DNA of 64,000 nucleotides from Keguizhuia sedimenti (GCA_030715135.1 JAUYVH010000001.1:496001-560000), one strand, 5' to 3'. Positions 40,745 through 48,875 are shown, numbered from the stretch's first letter. Notes: a model not told the origin generated them from the sequence alone. Numbers and translations: made by a program.

Positions 40745-41229
40745 AGGAATCGAGGAAATACTCCCTTTCTCCTCCTTCTTCCCGCAATGCGCCTCCAGGA
40801 CAGGGCGATGCTTCTGCATACGCTCCTGCTCTCGCGCGACTGCTCATTAAGCTTAAGCCTGTATACAAATGCGCTGCTTTGCCGGAAGCCATCCTCAAGT
40901 AATCAAAGCAAAGGTTTTTTCTACACCTTGACTGGGATGTGTCAGTTCTACGCTTCGTCAATGCGGCCCAGCTTCTTCAATCCAAATCTATTCCTTCATT
41001 TGCTGCTTATTGAGAGCCTAAGAGGTGTGCAAGCTAAACCATATTTACGCTCACACGTGTTCAAATTCTCTTTACGTCTTTCAATCTAATTTTTAGATCA
41101 AAATCACCGATCCGGGCAGCTATCCATCGATATTTCATACTTATTTTTCTGCAAGATTTTCAATAAAATGGGGCTGCGCAATATAGGCGCATGGATACAT
41201 TTATTAATAACTTATGTACCGGAGGAAAC
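40745..41229. other. Region between the C39 peptidase and peptide gene 1
   Basis: 485 bases with no supported gene. The right part holds the AT-rich element TCATACTTATTTTT at 41135-41148, 95 bases before the peptide-1 start, which recurs upstream of peptide 3. Confidence 0.4.
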
Positions 41230-41520
41230 ATGATAAAAACAAGCTTGGCAAAACTAGCTGCCATTCCACTTTTTGCATTGTCGTCGCTCACATATGCATC
41301 GGAATCGGCACCGTCCGAACCAATCCAGTTGGATGCTCAACAAATGGATGAAATAACTGCCGGAACAAGAGGAGGCAAAGGGCACAATCGAAACGGAGGA
41401 CGGCATAATAGCTATGCATGGCTTAGCCAAGTCAATATTTCCCCTGTAATCATCATCCAGATCGGCAACAACAATACCGCAGTGGTCTACAGCGGCAACT
41501 TTGCCTGGCTGCGTCGCTAA
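41230..41520 (+). CDS. Small secreted peptide precursor 1 with double-glycine-like motif
   Basis: 96 residues. A Sec-type signal peptide (about 1-24, ending YAS) is followed by the leader motif LDAQQMDEITAG (residues 34-45) and a 51-residue core. The core starts with a Gly/Arg/Asn/His-rich stretch, then QVNISPV and an amyloid-like QIGNNNTAVVYSGN segment, ending WLRR. This is the most divergent family member along with peptide 2. GGAGG stands 4 bases before the ATG at 41230, and a strong terminator follows. Likely substrate of the C39 peptidase and outer-membrane pore encoded nearby (inference). Confidence 0.82.
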   Translation: MIKTSLAKLAAIPLFALSSLTYASESAPSEPIQLDAQQMDEITAGTRGGKGHNRNGGRHNSYAWLSQVNISPVIIIQIGNNNTAVVYSGNFAWLRR

Positions 41521-41863
41521 GCGACTCATTTCAAGTAGAGCGGAACCTGCTCTACTTGATTTTTCAAACATTCGTTAGCAAACATTCTCCCTCGCGCATT
41601 CCATAAAATCCCGACTCCATATCCGCATTGATGGCATAGCTGCATCATGCGCATTCGACTGTTTTTCGTTTCTTCAAAAAACCCCTGCTGCGCCACAGCA
41701 TCACGCTGCACTATATTCATCAAATTTGCGCATTAGATTGACATGATCCGTGGTGTGATCATCGAATTTTTATACTTTTTATTTTCCAGACTCGGCATAC
41801 ATTGATACGACCGCGCATTGATGAAAGTGCGCTCCAGCTTGCATCTTTTTAAAGGAAAACAAA
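41521..41863. other. Region between peptide genes 1 and 2
   Basis: 343 bases holding the peptide-1 terminator and, at about 41767-41780, a TTTTATACTTTTTA block located 94 bases before the peptide-2 start, similar in sequence and position to the elements before peptides 1 and 3. Confidence 0.4.
41531..41564 (+). terminator. Terminator after peptide gene 1
   Basis: A perfect 11-bp stem TCAAGTAGAGC/GCTCTACTTGA with a 7-base loop, followed by five T. Confidence 0.9.
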
Positions 41864-42124
41864 ATGAACAGATCTCTGCTCACCCCCTTGCTCACTGCTG
41901 CGCTCTTCTCAATCTCAGCCACATCGATGGCTTCCGATCTGCCTCAAGAACAACCGATTTCATTGACTGCAACGCAAATGGATGAAGTGACGGCCGGCGC
42001 ATCTTTTGCACTGCCGGGCTTCCTTCAACTAAATGTCGCTCCAGTAGTCGTTACTCAGATCCGTGTACTCAATTTCGAGATGAATGTGAACTGGACAAAT
42101 TTCATTGGACAAGTGATCCGCTAG
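41864..42124 (+). CDS. Small secreted peptide precursor 2 with double-glycine-like motif
   Basis: 86 residues: signal peptide to about residue 24 (MAS), leader motif LTATQMDEVTAG (34-45), and a 41-residue core that is hydrophobic and Asn-rich (FLQLNVAPVVVTQIRVLN, ending FIGQVIR). It keeps the QLNVAPV block of the family but lacks the C-terminal QSGNFIRVRQ of peptides 3-6. AAAGGA precedes the start. Followed by a very strong terminator, so it is likely its own transcript. Confidence 0.82.
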   Translation: MNRSLLTPLLTAALFSISATSMASDLPQEQPISLTATQMDEVTAGASFALPGFLQLNVAPVVVTQIRVLNFEMNVNWTNFIGQVIR

Positions 42125-42149
42125 AAGATCCATCTGTTTTCTCCCTTTT

Positions 42150-42180
42150 ACTGTGCCGCTATGCGGCACAGTGCTTTTTT
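42150..42180 (+). terminator. Terminator after peptide gene 2
   Basis: A perfect 10-bp stem ACTGTGCCGC/GCGGCACAGT with a 3-base loop, GC, then six T. Confidence 0.95.
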
Positions 42181-42403
42181 GTCCGTAGCCATCGCCTATG
42201 ACGAACCACGTCCCGGGTGCCCCATTGCATGCCTGCCGCTTTAGAAATAAATCAAAAAATTTAATCTATTGTGGCGAATCAGGGGATTCAACTTCAAAAA
42301 CTCATACTTATTTTTTTCCTTTGTATGGCTAAAGTGAAGACGAACGATTGCAGTATGCGCGTTCATTTTTTTACATTACTACAGAGTCACTTGGAGAACG
42401 AAA

Positions 42404-42670
42404 ATGAAGAAATCAATTATTGCTACGTTGATCGCAGTCCCGGCGCTTTCCTTTTCCGCATTTAGTTTCGCATCGGAGCCTGTCTCATTAACCAGCACGC
42501 AAATGGATAGCGTGACAGCCGGAACGAACGGCGGCAGCAAATTCAGTTTTATTCGTGCAGGCCAAATCAATATCTCGCCCGTAACCGTCGTGCAGATTAA
42601 TGCTCTCTCGGCCTATAGTGGCAATTATTCCGCAGTCCAGAGCGGAAACTTTATCCGGGTTCGTCAGTAA
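42404..42670 (+). CDS. Small secreted peptide precursor 3 with double-glycine-like motif
   Basis: 88 residues: signal peptide (about 1-24, FAS), leader motif LTSTQMDSVTAG (29-40), 48-residue core. The core has QINISPVTVVQIN and SAVQSGNFIRVRQ, the C-terminal block shared with peptides 4-6. A TTGGAGAACGAAA block places the ribosome-binding site. Gene spacing to peptide 4 is 156 bases with no strong terminator between, so 3-6 may be partly co-transcribed. Confidence 0.85.
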   Translation: MKKSIIATLIAVPALSFSAFSFASEPVSLTSTQMDSVTAGTNGGSKFSFIRAGQINISPVTVVQINALSAYSGNYSAVQSGNFIRVRQ

Positions 42671-42826
42671 GCTAATTATGTGACTTGGATATATGGAATA
42701 AGCGACTGTGTACGCGGCTGATTTACATTGATTTGCAGCGTACGCATGTTTCCACTGTTTTTCATATGGAGCGGAAAAACATGGCCGCCCCAATTCCTTA
42801 AAAATTTACTTATTTGGAGAATGAAA

Positions 42827-43081
42827 ATGAAAAAGTCCTTACTTGCTACGCTTGTTGCTGCTCCTCTTCTTTCTGTATCTGCCATGAGCTTTGCATCGGA
42901 GCCTGTTGCTCTGACCAGCGCAGAAATGGATGGCGTCACGGCCGGTGCCGCGTATAGCTGGATTGGCGCACTGCAATTCAATGTTTCCCCTGTAACGGTC
43001 GTGCAGATTAACGCACTTACTCTGGGCGGTGGCAATACATCCTATGTCCAGAGCGGAAACTTCATCAGGGTTCGTCAATAA
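42827..43081 (+). CDS. Small secreted peptide precursor 4 with double-glycine-like motif
   Basis: 84 residues: signal peptide to about residue 24 (FAS), leader motif LTSAEMDGVTAG (29-40), 44-residue core containing LQFNVSPVTVVQIN, GGGNTSYVQSGN and FIRVRQ. Nearly identical to peptide 5, including length, so they are a recent duplication. Start ATG 42827 is preceded by TTGGAGA; an extra in-frame ATG at 42821 would add two residues. The upstream open frame from 42728 is not part of the gene. Confidence 0.85.
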   Translation: MKKSLLATLVAAPLLSVSAMSFASEPVALTSAEMDGVTAGAAYSWIGALQFNVSPVTVVQINALTLGGGNTSYVQSGNFIRVRQ

Positions 43082-43234
43082 GCCTCGCGGCGACCTGGTG
43101 CGGAGGATGATCCATAACATGTGCGCCGGCGTTTTGAATCGACTTTGCGGGCGCATTGTCATGCCTTCTCATAAAAACCAGGCGAACATCCCGTTCCGAT
43201 CACATCGATAAATCACTTACGTGGAGAATGAAAA

Positions 43235-43489
43235 ATGAAGAAGTCACTGCTTACCACCCTTGTCGCCATTCCCCTCCTGTCCGTATCGGCCATGAGCTTC
43301 GCTTCGGAGCCGGTTGCGCTGACCAGCACGCAAATGGATGGCGTCACCGCAGGTGCAAAATGGAGCCTGATCGGCGCGTTCCAGTTCAATGCTTCGCCTG
43401 TCACCGTCGTGCAGGTCAATGCGCTCACCCTGGGAAGCGGCAATACCTCGTATGTCCAGAGCGGAAACTTCATCCGCGTTCGGCAGTAA
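43235..43489 (+). CDS. Small secreted peptide precursor 5 with double-glycine-like motif
   Basis: 84 residues with the same layout as peptide 4: signal peptide (to FAS), leader motif LTSTQMDGVTAG (29-40), core with FQFNASPVTVVQVN, GSGNTSYVQSGN and FIRVRQ. Differences from peptide 4 are few and concentrated just after the leader, where KWSLIGAF replaces AYSWIGAL. The TGGAGAATGAAAA block precedes the start. Confidence 0.85.
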   Translation: MKKSLLTTLVAIPLLSVSAMSFASEPVALTSTQMDGVTAGAKWSLIGAFQFNASPVTVVQVNALTLGSGNTSYVQSGNFIRVRQ

Positions 43490-43644
43490 CGCCTAGCTAT
43501 ATCCGGACATAGCCAGGCCTTGTGTGCATGCGGTGCCAATTCTCATTGAGTGACGACGCATGCACATTTTTTCTTGCACTCTTTGCAGTGCAAGAAAAGG
43601 CATCCGTATCAATGCATCAAGAATTTTCTTACATGGAGAATGAA

Positions 43645-43935
43645 ATGAAAAAGTCACTTATCACAACCCTGATCGCAGTTCCTGCACTGTCCCTGTCGGC
43701 CTTGAGCTTTGCGGCCGAGCCGGTTGCCCTGACCAGCGCGCAAATGGACGGCGTCACCGCAGGCACGAACTCGGGCAGCAACTATAGCTTCATCTGGGCT
43801 GGCCAATTCAACGCATCGCCGGTAACCGTGGTACAAGCAAACATCCTGACGATCGGAAGCGGCAATGAGTCCGCAGTCCAGAGCGGCAACTTCATCAGTG
43901 TGCGCCAGGGCGGCATCCGCCGTATTCCGCTTTAA
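43645..43935 (+). CDS. Small secreted peptide precursor 6 with double-glycine-like motif
   Basis: 96 residues: signal peptide (to about FAA, residue 24), leader motif LTSAQMDGVTAG (29-40), 56-residue core with FNASPVTVVQAN, GSGNESAVQSGN and FISVRQ, then an extra GGIRRIPL tail absent from the others. The leader-proximal TNSGSNYSFIWAG resembles peptide 3. ATG 43645 has TGGAGA upstream. Hairpin at 43962-43986 marks the likely end of the tandem group. Confidence 0.85.
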   Translation: MKKSLITTLIAVPALSLSALSFAAEPVALTSAQMDGVTAGTNSGSNYSFIWAGQFNASPVTVVQANILTIGSGNESAVQSGNFISVRQGGIRRIPL

Positions 43936-43961
43936 TTGAACCCGGCTCGACTAAAGTGCAG

Positions 43962-43986
43962 GAAGGCGGGATGGACAGCCGCCTTC
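43962..43986 (+). terminator. Hairpin after peptide gene 6
   Basis: Stem GAAGGCGG (43962-43969) with CCGCCTTC (43979-43986); weak T content after it. A second stem, TGCCAGGG (44029-44036) with CCCTGGCA (44046-44053), lies just before the convergent outer-membrane gene's stop and may serve that gene. Confidence 0.5.
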
Positions 43987-44060
43987 GCCTTCATTGCATG
44001 GACTGATATCTCCCGATACTGCCAATCATGCCAGGGGCGCTTGTGCCCTGGCATCGGATG

Positions 44061-45224
44061 TTAGCGGAACAGAATCGGCAAGGCGACCGACACGCTATAT
44101 TTCGGCGCATCATCGCCCAAACCAATACCGAATTGCGTGACCAGCGTTACATCACGTGACAGCACTGACGATGCTCCGAGATTGAGAATGCCGTAGGTTT
44201 GATCGGTTCCGCGTATGCGTGCGCCGTTTACTTCCTGTTCCTCGCGATACACTTGTGTAAATCCCATCTGCAGCGAAGTAGCCGGACTTGCTGCAAGCAA
44301 TGCGCCTAGAGAGAGTGTGGTGAAATCACCCGGGCGAATCGAATCCTCCTCAAATACTTTTCCATACCCGATGCTGGCGGTGAACGCCAATGGATCCTGG
44401 CGCTTGAGAGCGACCAGTTCCGCGGATAGCTGACGGAAACCCGCATTCAGGTTGACATCGCCATCGTCACGCTTGCCGTTTCCAAAGTTATAGTTGACGC
44501 GTCCGATCAAGTCCGGCTGCCATCCTTTTTCTTGCAAGAACGTCTTGGCCACTCCCAAGGTCATGTCGCCGATGCCATCGCCGGTATCGCGCGTTACCGC
44601 GCCGGTTCCAAGATCGCTGGTCTGGCTGCGCACATAGTTATATGGCAGGCTCGCTTCTAGCTGCAGCGCCATCGGCAGGCCTGCTCTCAAATCGATCCTC
44701 GGAGAAAATTCGTTCTGTTCGATAGTTCCGAACCGGTCTTCGGCACGAGCGTAATTAAAGCTTGGCGTTAATTCGATTGTCCCCCTTGGCAGCAGCAGTG
44801 CACCGGTCTGCGTAAGCGTGCGCTCAAGCGCCCGCTGTGCGGCGGCTTCGTCGATTTCAAAAGTCCCCGGCGCGGGGCTTCTTGCTGCAGTAGTAGTGCC
44901 GCGTTGAGCGGCGGCTGCCGGAGCTGATGGTGCGGCCGGCGCAGCCTGTGCTGACCTCGCAGCCTGATTCGAGCTTGGCGCTGCGCTGGGGGCAGCTGCT
45001 TGCGCGCCGGCAGCCTGCAATAGCGCATTCAATTTCTGTTCAAGCAGTTCGATACGCTGCTGAAGTTCAATTACCCGCGGGTCATTTTCTGTTGCGGGTG
45101 CGCGCACTGCCGCTCTGGTTTTCCCTTGCGCAGAGGTTTGCGCACTTGCGGGATAAACCGCAAGCAGGAGGCTGGCCATTGCCGCCAGTTTCATTGCATT
45201 GTGAGCCTTGGTATTCCATGCCAT
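44061..45224 (-). CDS. Outer-membrane beta-barrel with N-terminal coiled coil (FapF-like transporter)
   Basis: 387 residues. Signal peptide to residue 28 (ASA), a coiled coil about residues 48-71 (VIELQQRIELLEQKLNALLQ), an Ala/Pro/Ser linker about 72-120, a short helix about 125-140, then a beta-barrel from about residue 148 (GTIELTPSFNYAR...) to the end. This layout matches FapF, the trimeric pore that exports Fap amyloid subunits, and the broader MetA-pathway/transporter barrel family. ATG 45224 is chosen because AAAGG lies 9 bases upstream; longer in-frame starts lack a site. Convergent with peptide 6. Export of the peptides is inferred. Confidence 0.78.
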   Translation of the reverse strand: MAWNTKAHNAMKLAAMASLLLAVYPASAQTSAQGKTRAAVRAPATENDPRVIELQQRIELLEQKLNALLQAAGAQAAAPSAAPSSNQAARSAQAAPAAPSAPAAAAQRGTTTAARSPAPGTFEIDEAAAQRALERTLTQTGALLLPRGTIELTPSFNYARAEDRFGTIEQNEFSPRIDLRAGLPMALQLEASLPYNYVRSQTSDLGTGAVTRDTGDGIGDMTLGVAKTFLQEKGWQPDLIGRVNYNFGNGKRDDGDVNLNAGFRQLSAELVALKRQDPLAFTASIGYGKVFEEDSIRPGDFTTLSLGALLAASPATSLQMGFTQVYREEQEVNGARIRGTDQTYGILNLGASSVLSRDVTLVTQFGIGLGDDAPKYSVSVALPILFR

Positions 45225-45812
45225 TTGCTGCCGCCTTTCTTTTAAATGCATCGATTTTTTTAGCAACTGAGAAACAAACCCTTTCACTGCATATTGCCTC
45301 TCGGCTTGATAGGCAACACTTAATCTTGTACTTGTGTATGCAGCTCTTTTTCTGTGGTCGCGGCCAGGCAAACCTAGCAGTTATTGACAGGTCACCCCGC
45401 CGCTTTTGACTTGCAAGAGGCGATCTGTTGCATCTTCGTCCGGCAGACCTTACAGCCCGTTTCAGATCGTGATGCTGCTGGCCAGCGCCTCCAATTGACC
45501 GAAAGTAGATTACGGTTTTTCTATTGGCATCACAAGCGGAGAAGCCAAAGCTAAAAAGCTATTCCCATTCTTTTTGAGGTTTCTCAAGCGACAAGGTTTG
45601 GAGGGCTAATCAGCCTTCCTTGTTTGCGATAGCTTTGCAAAAACAGCTTTGCTTTTCGCTTTGTGCTCCTGCCGGGCATCTGCCTGCAGGACCTAAGTCT
45701 GGAAAGGAGAGCTTTGTATGCCTGCTGTTAAACATTTCCATATGAACTCCACATGTGGATATGGATTAAGTCGATGGCGAAATCCGGCAGCGTACCGGCG
45801 TACAATAGCGGC
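45225..45812. other. Intergenic region upstream of the outer-membrane gene
   Basis: 588 bases. It should hold the leftward promoter of the pore gene. A hairpin at 45600-45619 (GGAGGGCT with AGCCTTCC, one G-T pair) lies inside a wider ACAAGG/CCTTGT inverted repeat (45591-45623), and TCCTGC/GCAGGA repeats lie at about 45667-45691. Their role is unknown. No supported gene. Confidence 0.4.
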
Positions 45813-46025
45813 ATGGAAATTACCTTGACCGAGCTGGAACAGGCAATCAATTACTGGCGCACGCGTCGTCCCTCAAGCGGCGAAGAACGCACCTTGTCGC
45901 CGGAAGTCAACGCACTGGCGACGGACTACGCGCTGATGATTTTTTACGGCATCAAAACGATTCCGGCCGATAAAATGAATCCGGTATCTGTGCAGCTGGT
46001 GCAGGCCTGGCGCAAGGATATCTGA
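45813..46025 (+). CDS. DUF3717 family protein
   Basis: A 70-residue protein matching the Burkholderiales DUF3717 family: EITLTELEQAINYWRTRRPS at the start, LSPEVNALATDYALMIF in the middle, and a C-terminal VQLVQAWRKD segment. ATG 45813 gives the family's normal N-terminus; the frame is open further upstream (45753, 45774) but those codons give unlikely extensions. Function unknown. Converges with the radical SAM gene, 4 bases between the stops. Confidence 0.85.
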   Translation: MEITLTELEQAINYWRTRRPSSGEERTLSPEVNALATDYALMIFYGIKTIPADKMNPVSVQLVQAWRKDI

Positions 46026-46029
46026 CCGT

Positions 46030-47538
46030 TCAGGCAGCCAGATGCCGCGCCTGTCTTGACAGCAAAGATGGTTCGGGTTGGGCCAGTGAATCCGTTTTGG
46101 CTTTGGCGCCGCGCGTTTTGCCTATCTTGCCGGCATGGTCCTGGCTCAGGGCTTGATCAATCGTATCGGCATGCACTCCCTGCGATTGCAGCCATTCCGA
46201 AACCAGCAAGGCAAGGCGGTCAAGCGCGATCCGGTGTGTAGCATCCGTCCGTTCATAGAGCCATTCCGACAAAGCCATGAAATTTTCAAAAGGTGCGGCA
46301 CGCAGGATGTGCGGCAAGGTATGCGCAAAGCGCCCCGAATTAGCAATCAAATCCCAGTAACGCGCAAACCTCACAAGCTTTTGCATGTCCGCAAAACCAA
46401 TGCAGTCGGTGGCAAGAATTGCATACGGCGGATGCGGATCGAAGAGCAACCCATACGCTTCGGTATGGCGGATAATCGGCGTGCCGCGCAAGCGCTTCAA
46501 AATGCCGAACTGGATTTCGTGCGGCCCCAGGGCAAACAGGCGATCAAAGCCGGCGGCAAAACTCTCTATGCTTTCGCCGGGCAAGCCGGCAATCAGATCG
46601 ACATGCAAATGCGCATGCGAGTGCTGGCACAGCCAGCGTATGTTTTCCGCAGCCTTGTCATTGTTCTGACGGCGGCTGACCAAGGTCTGTACTTCCGGGT
46701 TGAATGACTGAATGCCGATCTCGAACTGCAGCGTTCCTGGCGGAAACTGGCTGATTGCCTCTTTCAAGGCATCCGGCAAATGGTCCGGCACGACTTCGAA
46801 ATGCGCGAAGACGGGATCATCTGGTCGCGCCTTCAACTTGTCGAGAAAGAATTGCATGATTCGCAAACTCGACTTGATGTTGAGGTTAAAAGTGCGATCC
46901 ACGAATTTGAACAAGCGCGCACCGCGCGCATGAAGATTCTCCAGCTCTGCCAGGAACGCATCGAGATTGAATGGCCATGCGGTCTTATCAAGCGAAGACA
47001 GGCAGAATTCGCATTTGAATGGGCAGCCGCGCGACGCTTCCACGTACAGGGTGCGGTGCGCGATGTCTTCATCGCTGTAAAGGCGGTAAGGCAGGGCAAT
47101 GTCGTCGAGTGGCGGCTGTACGCCGGCATGTATTTTCATCAAGGGCTTGGGGCCATGCAGAATCGCGCGGCATAGCTGCGGAAAAGTCACATCACCCCAC
47201 CCGGTGACGACATAATCCGCCAATCGCGTGATTTCCTGCGCCTCGGTCTCATGGGAAACTTCGGGGCCGCCCAGTACGATGACAATTTCCGGTGCAACGC
47301 GCTTGAGCAGCGCCACCAGCTTCGTGGTTTCTTCCACATTCCAGATATAGACGCCAAAGCCGATGATGCGCGGCTGATGCGCTAGCAGCTTTTCCGCAAT
47401 GTCTACCGCTCTGGTGCCGATCACGAATTCCTGCAAATGCGTCAGGCTTTGCAGCTCGCCCATATTGGCAAGCAGATAACGCAGGCCTAGCGATGCATGC
47501 GTGTAGCGGGCGTTCAACGTGGAAAGCAGGATCGTCAT
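46030..47538 (-). CDS. B12-binding-domain radical SAM protein
   Basis: A 502-residue protein with an N-terminal cobalamin-binding Rossmann domain (about 1-150) and a radical SAM barrel carrying the 4Fe-4S ligands in ASRGCPFKCEFCLSS. A C-terminal region with helical content follows. Proteins of this subfamily (DUF4080-type) occur widely without known substrate. The ATG at 47538 begins MTILLSTLNARY, the family-like start; upstream in-frame codons have no support. Its start region overlaps divergent open frames of the next gene, but those are not coding. Confidence 0.9.
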   Translation of the reverse strand: MTILLSTLNARYTHASLGLRYLLANMGELQSLTHLQEFVIGTRAVDIAEKLLAHQPRIIGFGVYIWNVEETTKLVALLKRVAPEIVIVLGGPEVSHETEAQEITRLADYVVTGWGDVTFPQLCRAILHGPKPLMKIHAGVQPPLDDIALPYRLYSDEDIAHRTLYVEASRGCPFKCEFCLSSLDKTAWPFNLDAFLAELENLHARGARLFKFVDRTFNLNIKSSLRIMQFFLDKLKARPDDPVFAHFEVVPDHLPDALKEAISQFPPGTLQFEIGIQSFNPEVQTLVSRRQNNDKAAENIRWLCQHSHAHLHVDLIAGLPGESIESFAAGFDRLFALGPHEIQFGILKRLRGTPIIRHTEAYGLLFDPHPPYAILATDCIGFADMQKLVRFARYWDLIANSGRFAHTLPHILRAAPFENFMALSEWLYERTDATHRIALDRLALLVSEWLQSQGVHADTIDQALSQDHAGKIGKTRGAKAKTDSLAQPEPSLLSRQARHLAA

Positions 47539-47714
47539 GGGCGGGGATATTCGGCAAAACCGGTATTCTACGCTTCTCATCCGATTGCATTGAAAAGCAC
47601 ATGCAGCCTGATTCTTGTGGCTCACTCCATTTCCGACCCACGGTCCGGCATCACGGTGCTCATAATAAGTTTGTCTTGATTGACAGAACCGGCTGCCTCC
47701 ATTACAAGTTGCAT

Positions 47715-48524
47715 ATGCGCATTTTTTCCACCGTTCTGGCCATCCTTGCAGGGTATTTCCTTTCCTGCCTGCCTGCTCAGGCCGGAACGATTTCAGAAGT
47801 AAGCGAAGCTGTCTGCACGGAAATGAAGACGCGCAGCGTGCTCAAGGCCGACAGCCCGGTTCCATGCCGACGATTGCGTGTCGTGTATTTCTCTTATCTT
47901 GGTTTTGACGGAAAAGCCCATCACGACGGCGAAATTGTGGTGCTGGATGCCGCAGCCGACGATGTGAGCAGCATTTTCGAGGAATTATTCCGGCGTCGTT
48001 TTCCGATTGGCGGTGCCCGCGCCATGGAACACTATGACGGCGACGACACAGCATCCATGCGTGACAATAATACGTCCGGCTTTAATCACCGCGCGCTCAC
48101 CGGCGGAGGCTCTTTGTCGGTGCATGCATATGGACTGGCCATTGACATCAATCCCGTACAGAACCCTTATATTGCATTCGCCGGGGAAGGCCAGGCAAAA
48201 GTCAGTCCCGAAGCCGGCAGCCGCTACGCCAACCGCGCCAGACTGCGCCCCGGAAAACCGGAGCGGCAAGGCATGGCGGAGGACATAGTGCATGTTTTTG
48301 CACACCATGGCTTTGTTATCTGGGGAGGCGACTGGGACAATCCCATCGACTACCAGCATTTTCAGATCAGCCGCAAGCTGGCCGAACAATTAGCCGCTTT
48401 ACCCGCGGATAAGGCGCGCGAAATATTCCGTCTTCATGTAAAGCAAGTCCGTGACTGCATGCGCACTGCAAGCAAAAAGTCTTCCGTACAAACTGCCAGC
48501 ATCGCTTGCCGCCAAACGCAATAA
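47715..48524 (+). CDS. M15-type D-Ala-D-Ala carboxypeptidase-like exported protein
   Basis: 269 residues: a signal peptide (about 1-22, AQA) and a catalytic domain of the zinc peptidase M15/VanY type, with SVHAYGLAIDINP (the SxHxxGxAxD metal site) and GGDWDNPIDYQHFQ supplying the distal His. Such enzymes trim peptidoglycan stem peptides. Start ATG 47715 gives the signal peptide directly; the earlier open frame from 47493 has no signal. Monocistronic as far as seen. Confidence 0.88.
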   Translation: MRIFSTVLAILAGYFLSCLPAQAGTISEVSEAVCTEMKTRSVLKADSPVPCRRLRVVYFSYLGFDGKAHHDGEIVVLDAAADDVSSIFEELFRRRFPIGGARAMEHYDGDDTASMRDNNTSGFNHRALTGGGSLSVHAYGLAIDINPVQNPYIAFAGEGQAKVSPEAGSRYANRARLRPGKPERQGMAEDIVHVFAHHGFVIWGGDWDNPIDYQHFQISRKLAEQLAALPADKAREIFRLHVKQVRDCMRTASKKSSVQTASIACRQTQ

Positions 48525-48875
48525 GACACTGTAGGACGCCAATCGCGTTTCCTGAAGCGTCCCGTCCGCTCCATAATAATTCTGCTCTTAAAGGCGCTCC
48601 CAAACAATGTTTCCATAAGCTGCCGATAGCCGGAAATCGGCCTGTTCGTTTTCATGCGATTCGTATTCAAATTAAGCATTGTCGTGGCAATGCATTGCCA
48701 GGCACGGTGACGCTGACGAACTGAGTCTTCGCGATACAGCAGAAGCAGCGCCCATCGCTAAGCAACGCCGACCTTTGATCCGGAGCATTCCGGCTAAAAA
48801 ATAGATGGCGGCTCCCATACAACTTTGTGTAAGCTTGGGGTTGCGTATTAACCTGATTGCCGGAGAAATAAGCCA
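48525..48875. other. Intergenic region before corA
   Basis: 351 bases. A short palindrome TGGCAATGCATTGCCA lies at 48685-48700, and the right half is AT-rich. No Mg-sensing leader motif or gene could be supported. Confidence 0.35.

Noticed and set aside
41738..41776. TTGACA and TATACT as a sigma70 promoter for peptide gene 2
   Set aside because: The spacing is 27 bases, too long for a normal sigma70 promoter.
42404..43489. CRISPR-like array from repeated blocks
   Set aside because: The repeats are paralogous coding sequences with signal peptides and ribosome-binding sites, spaced about 400 bases apart.
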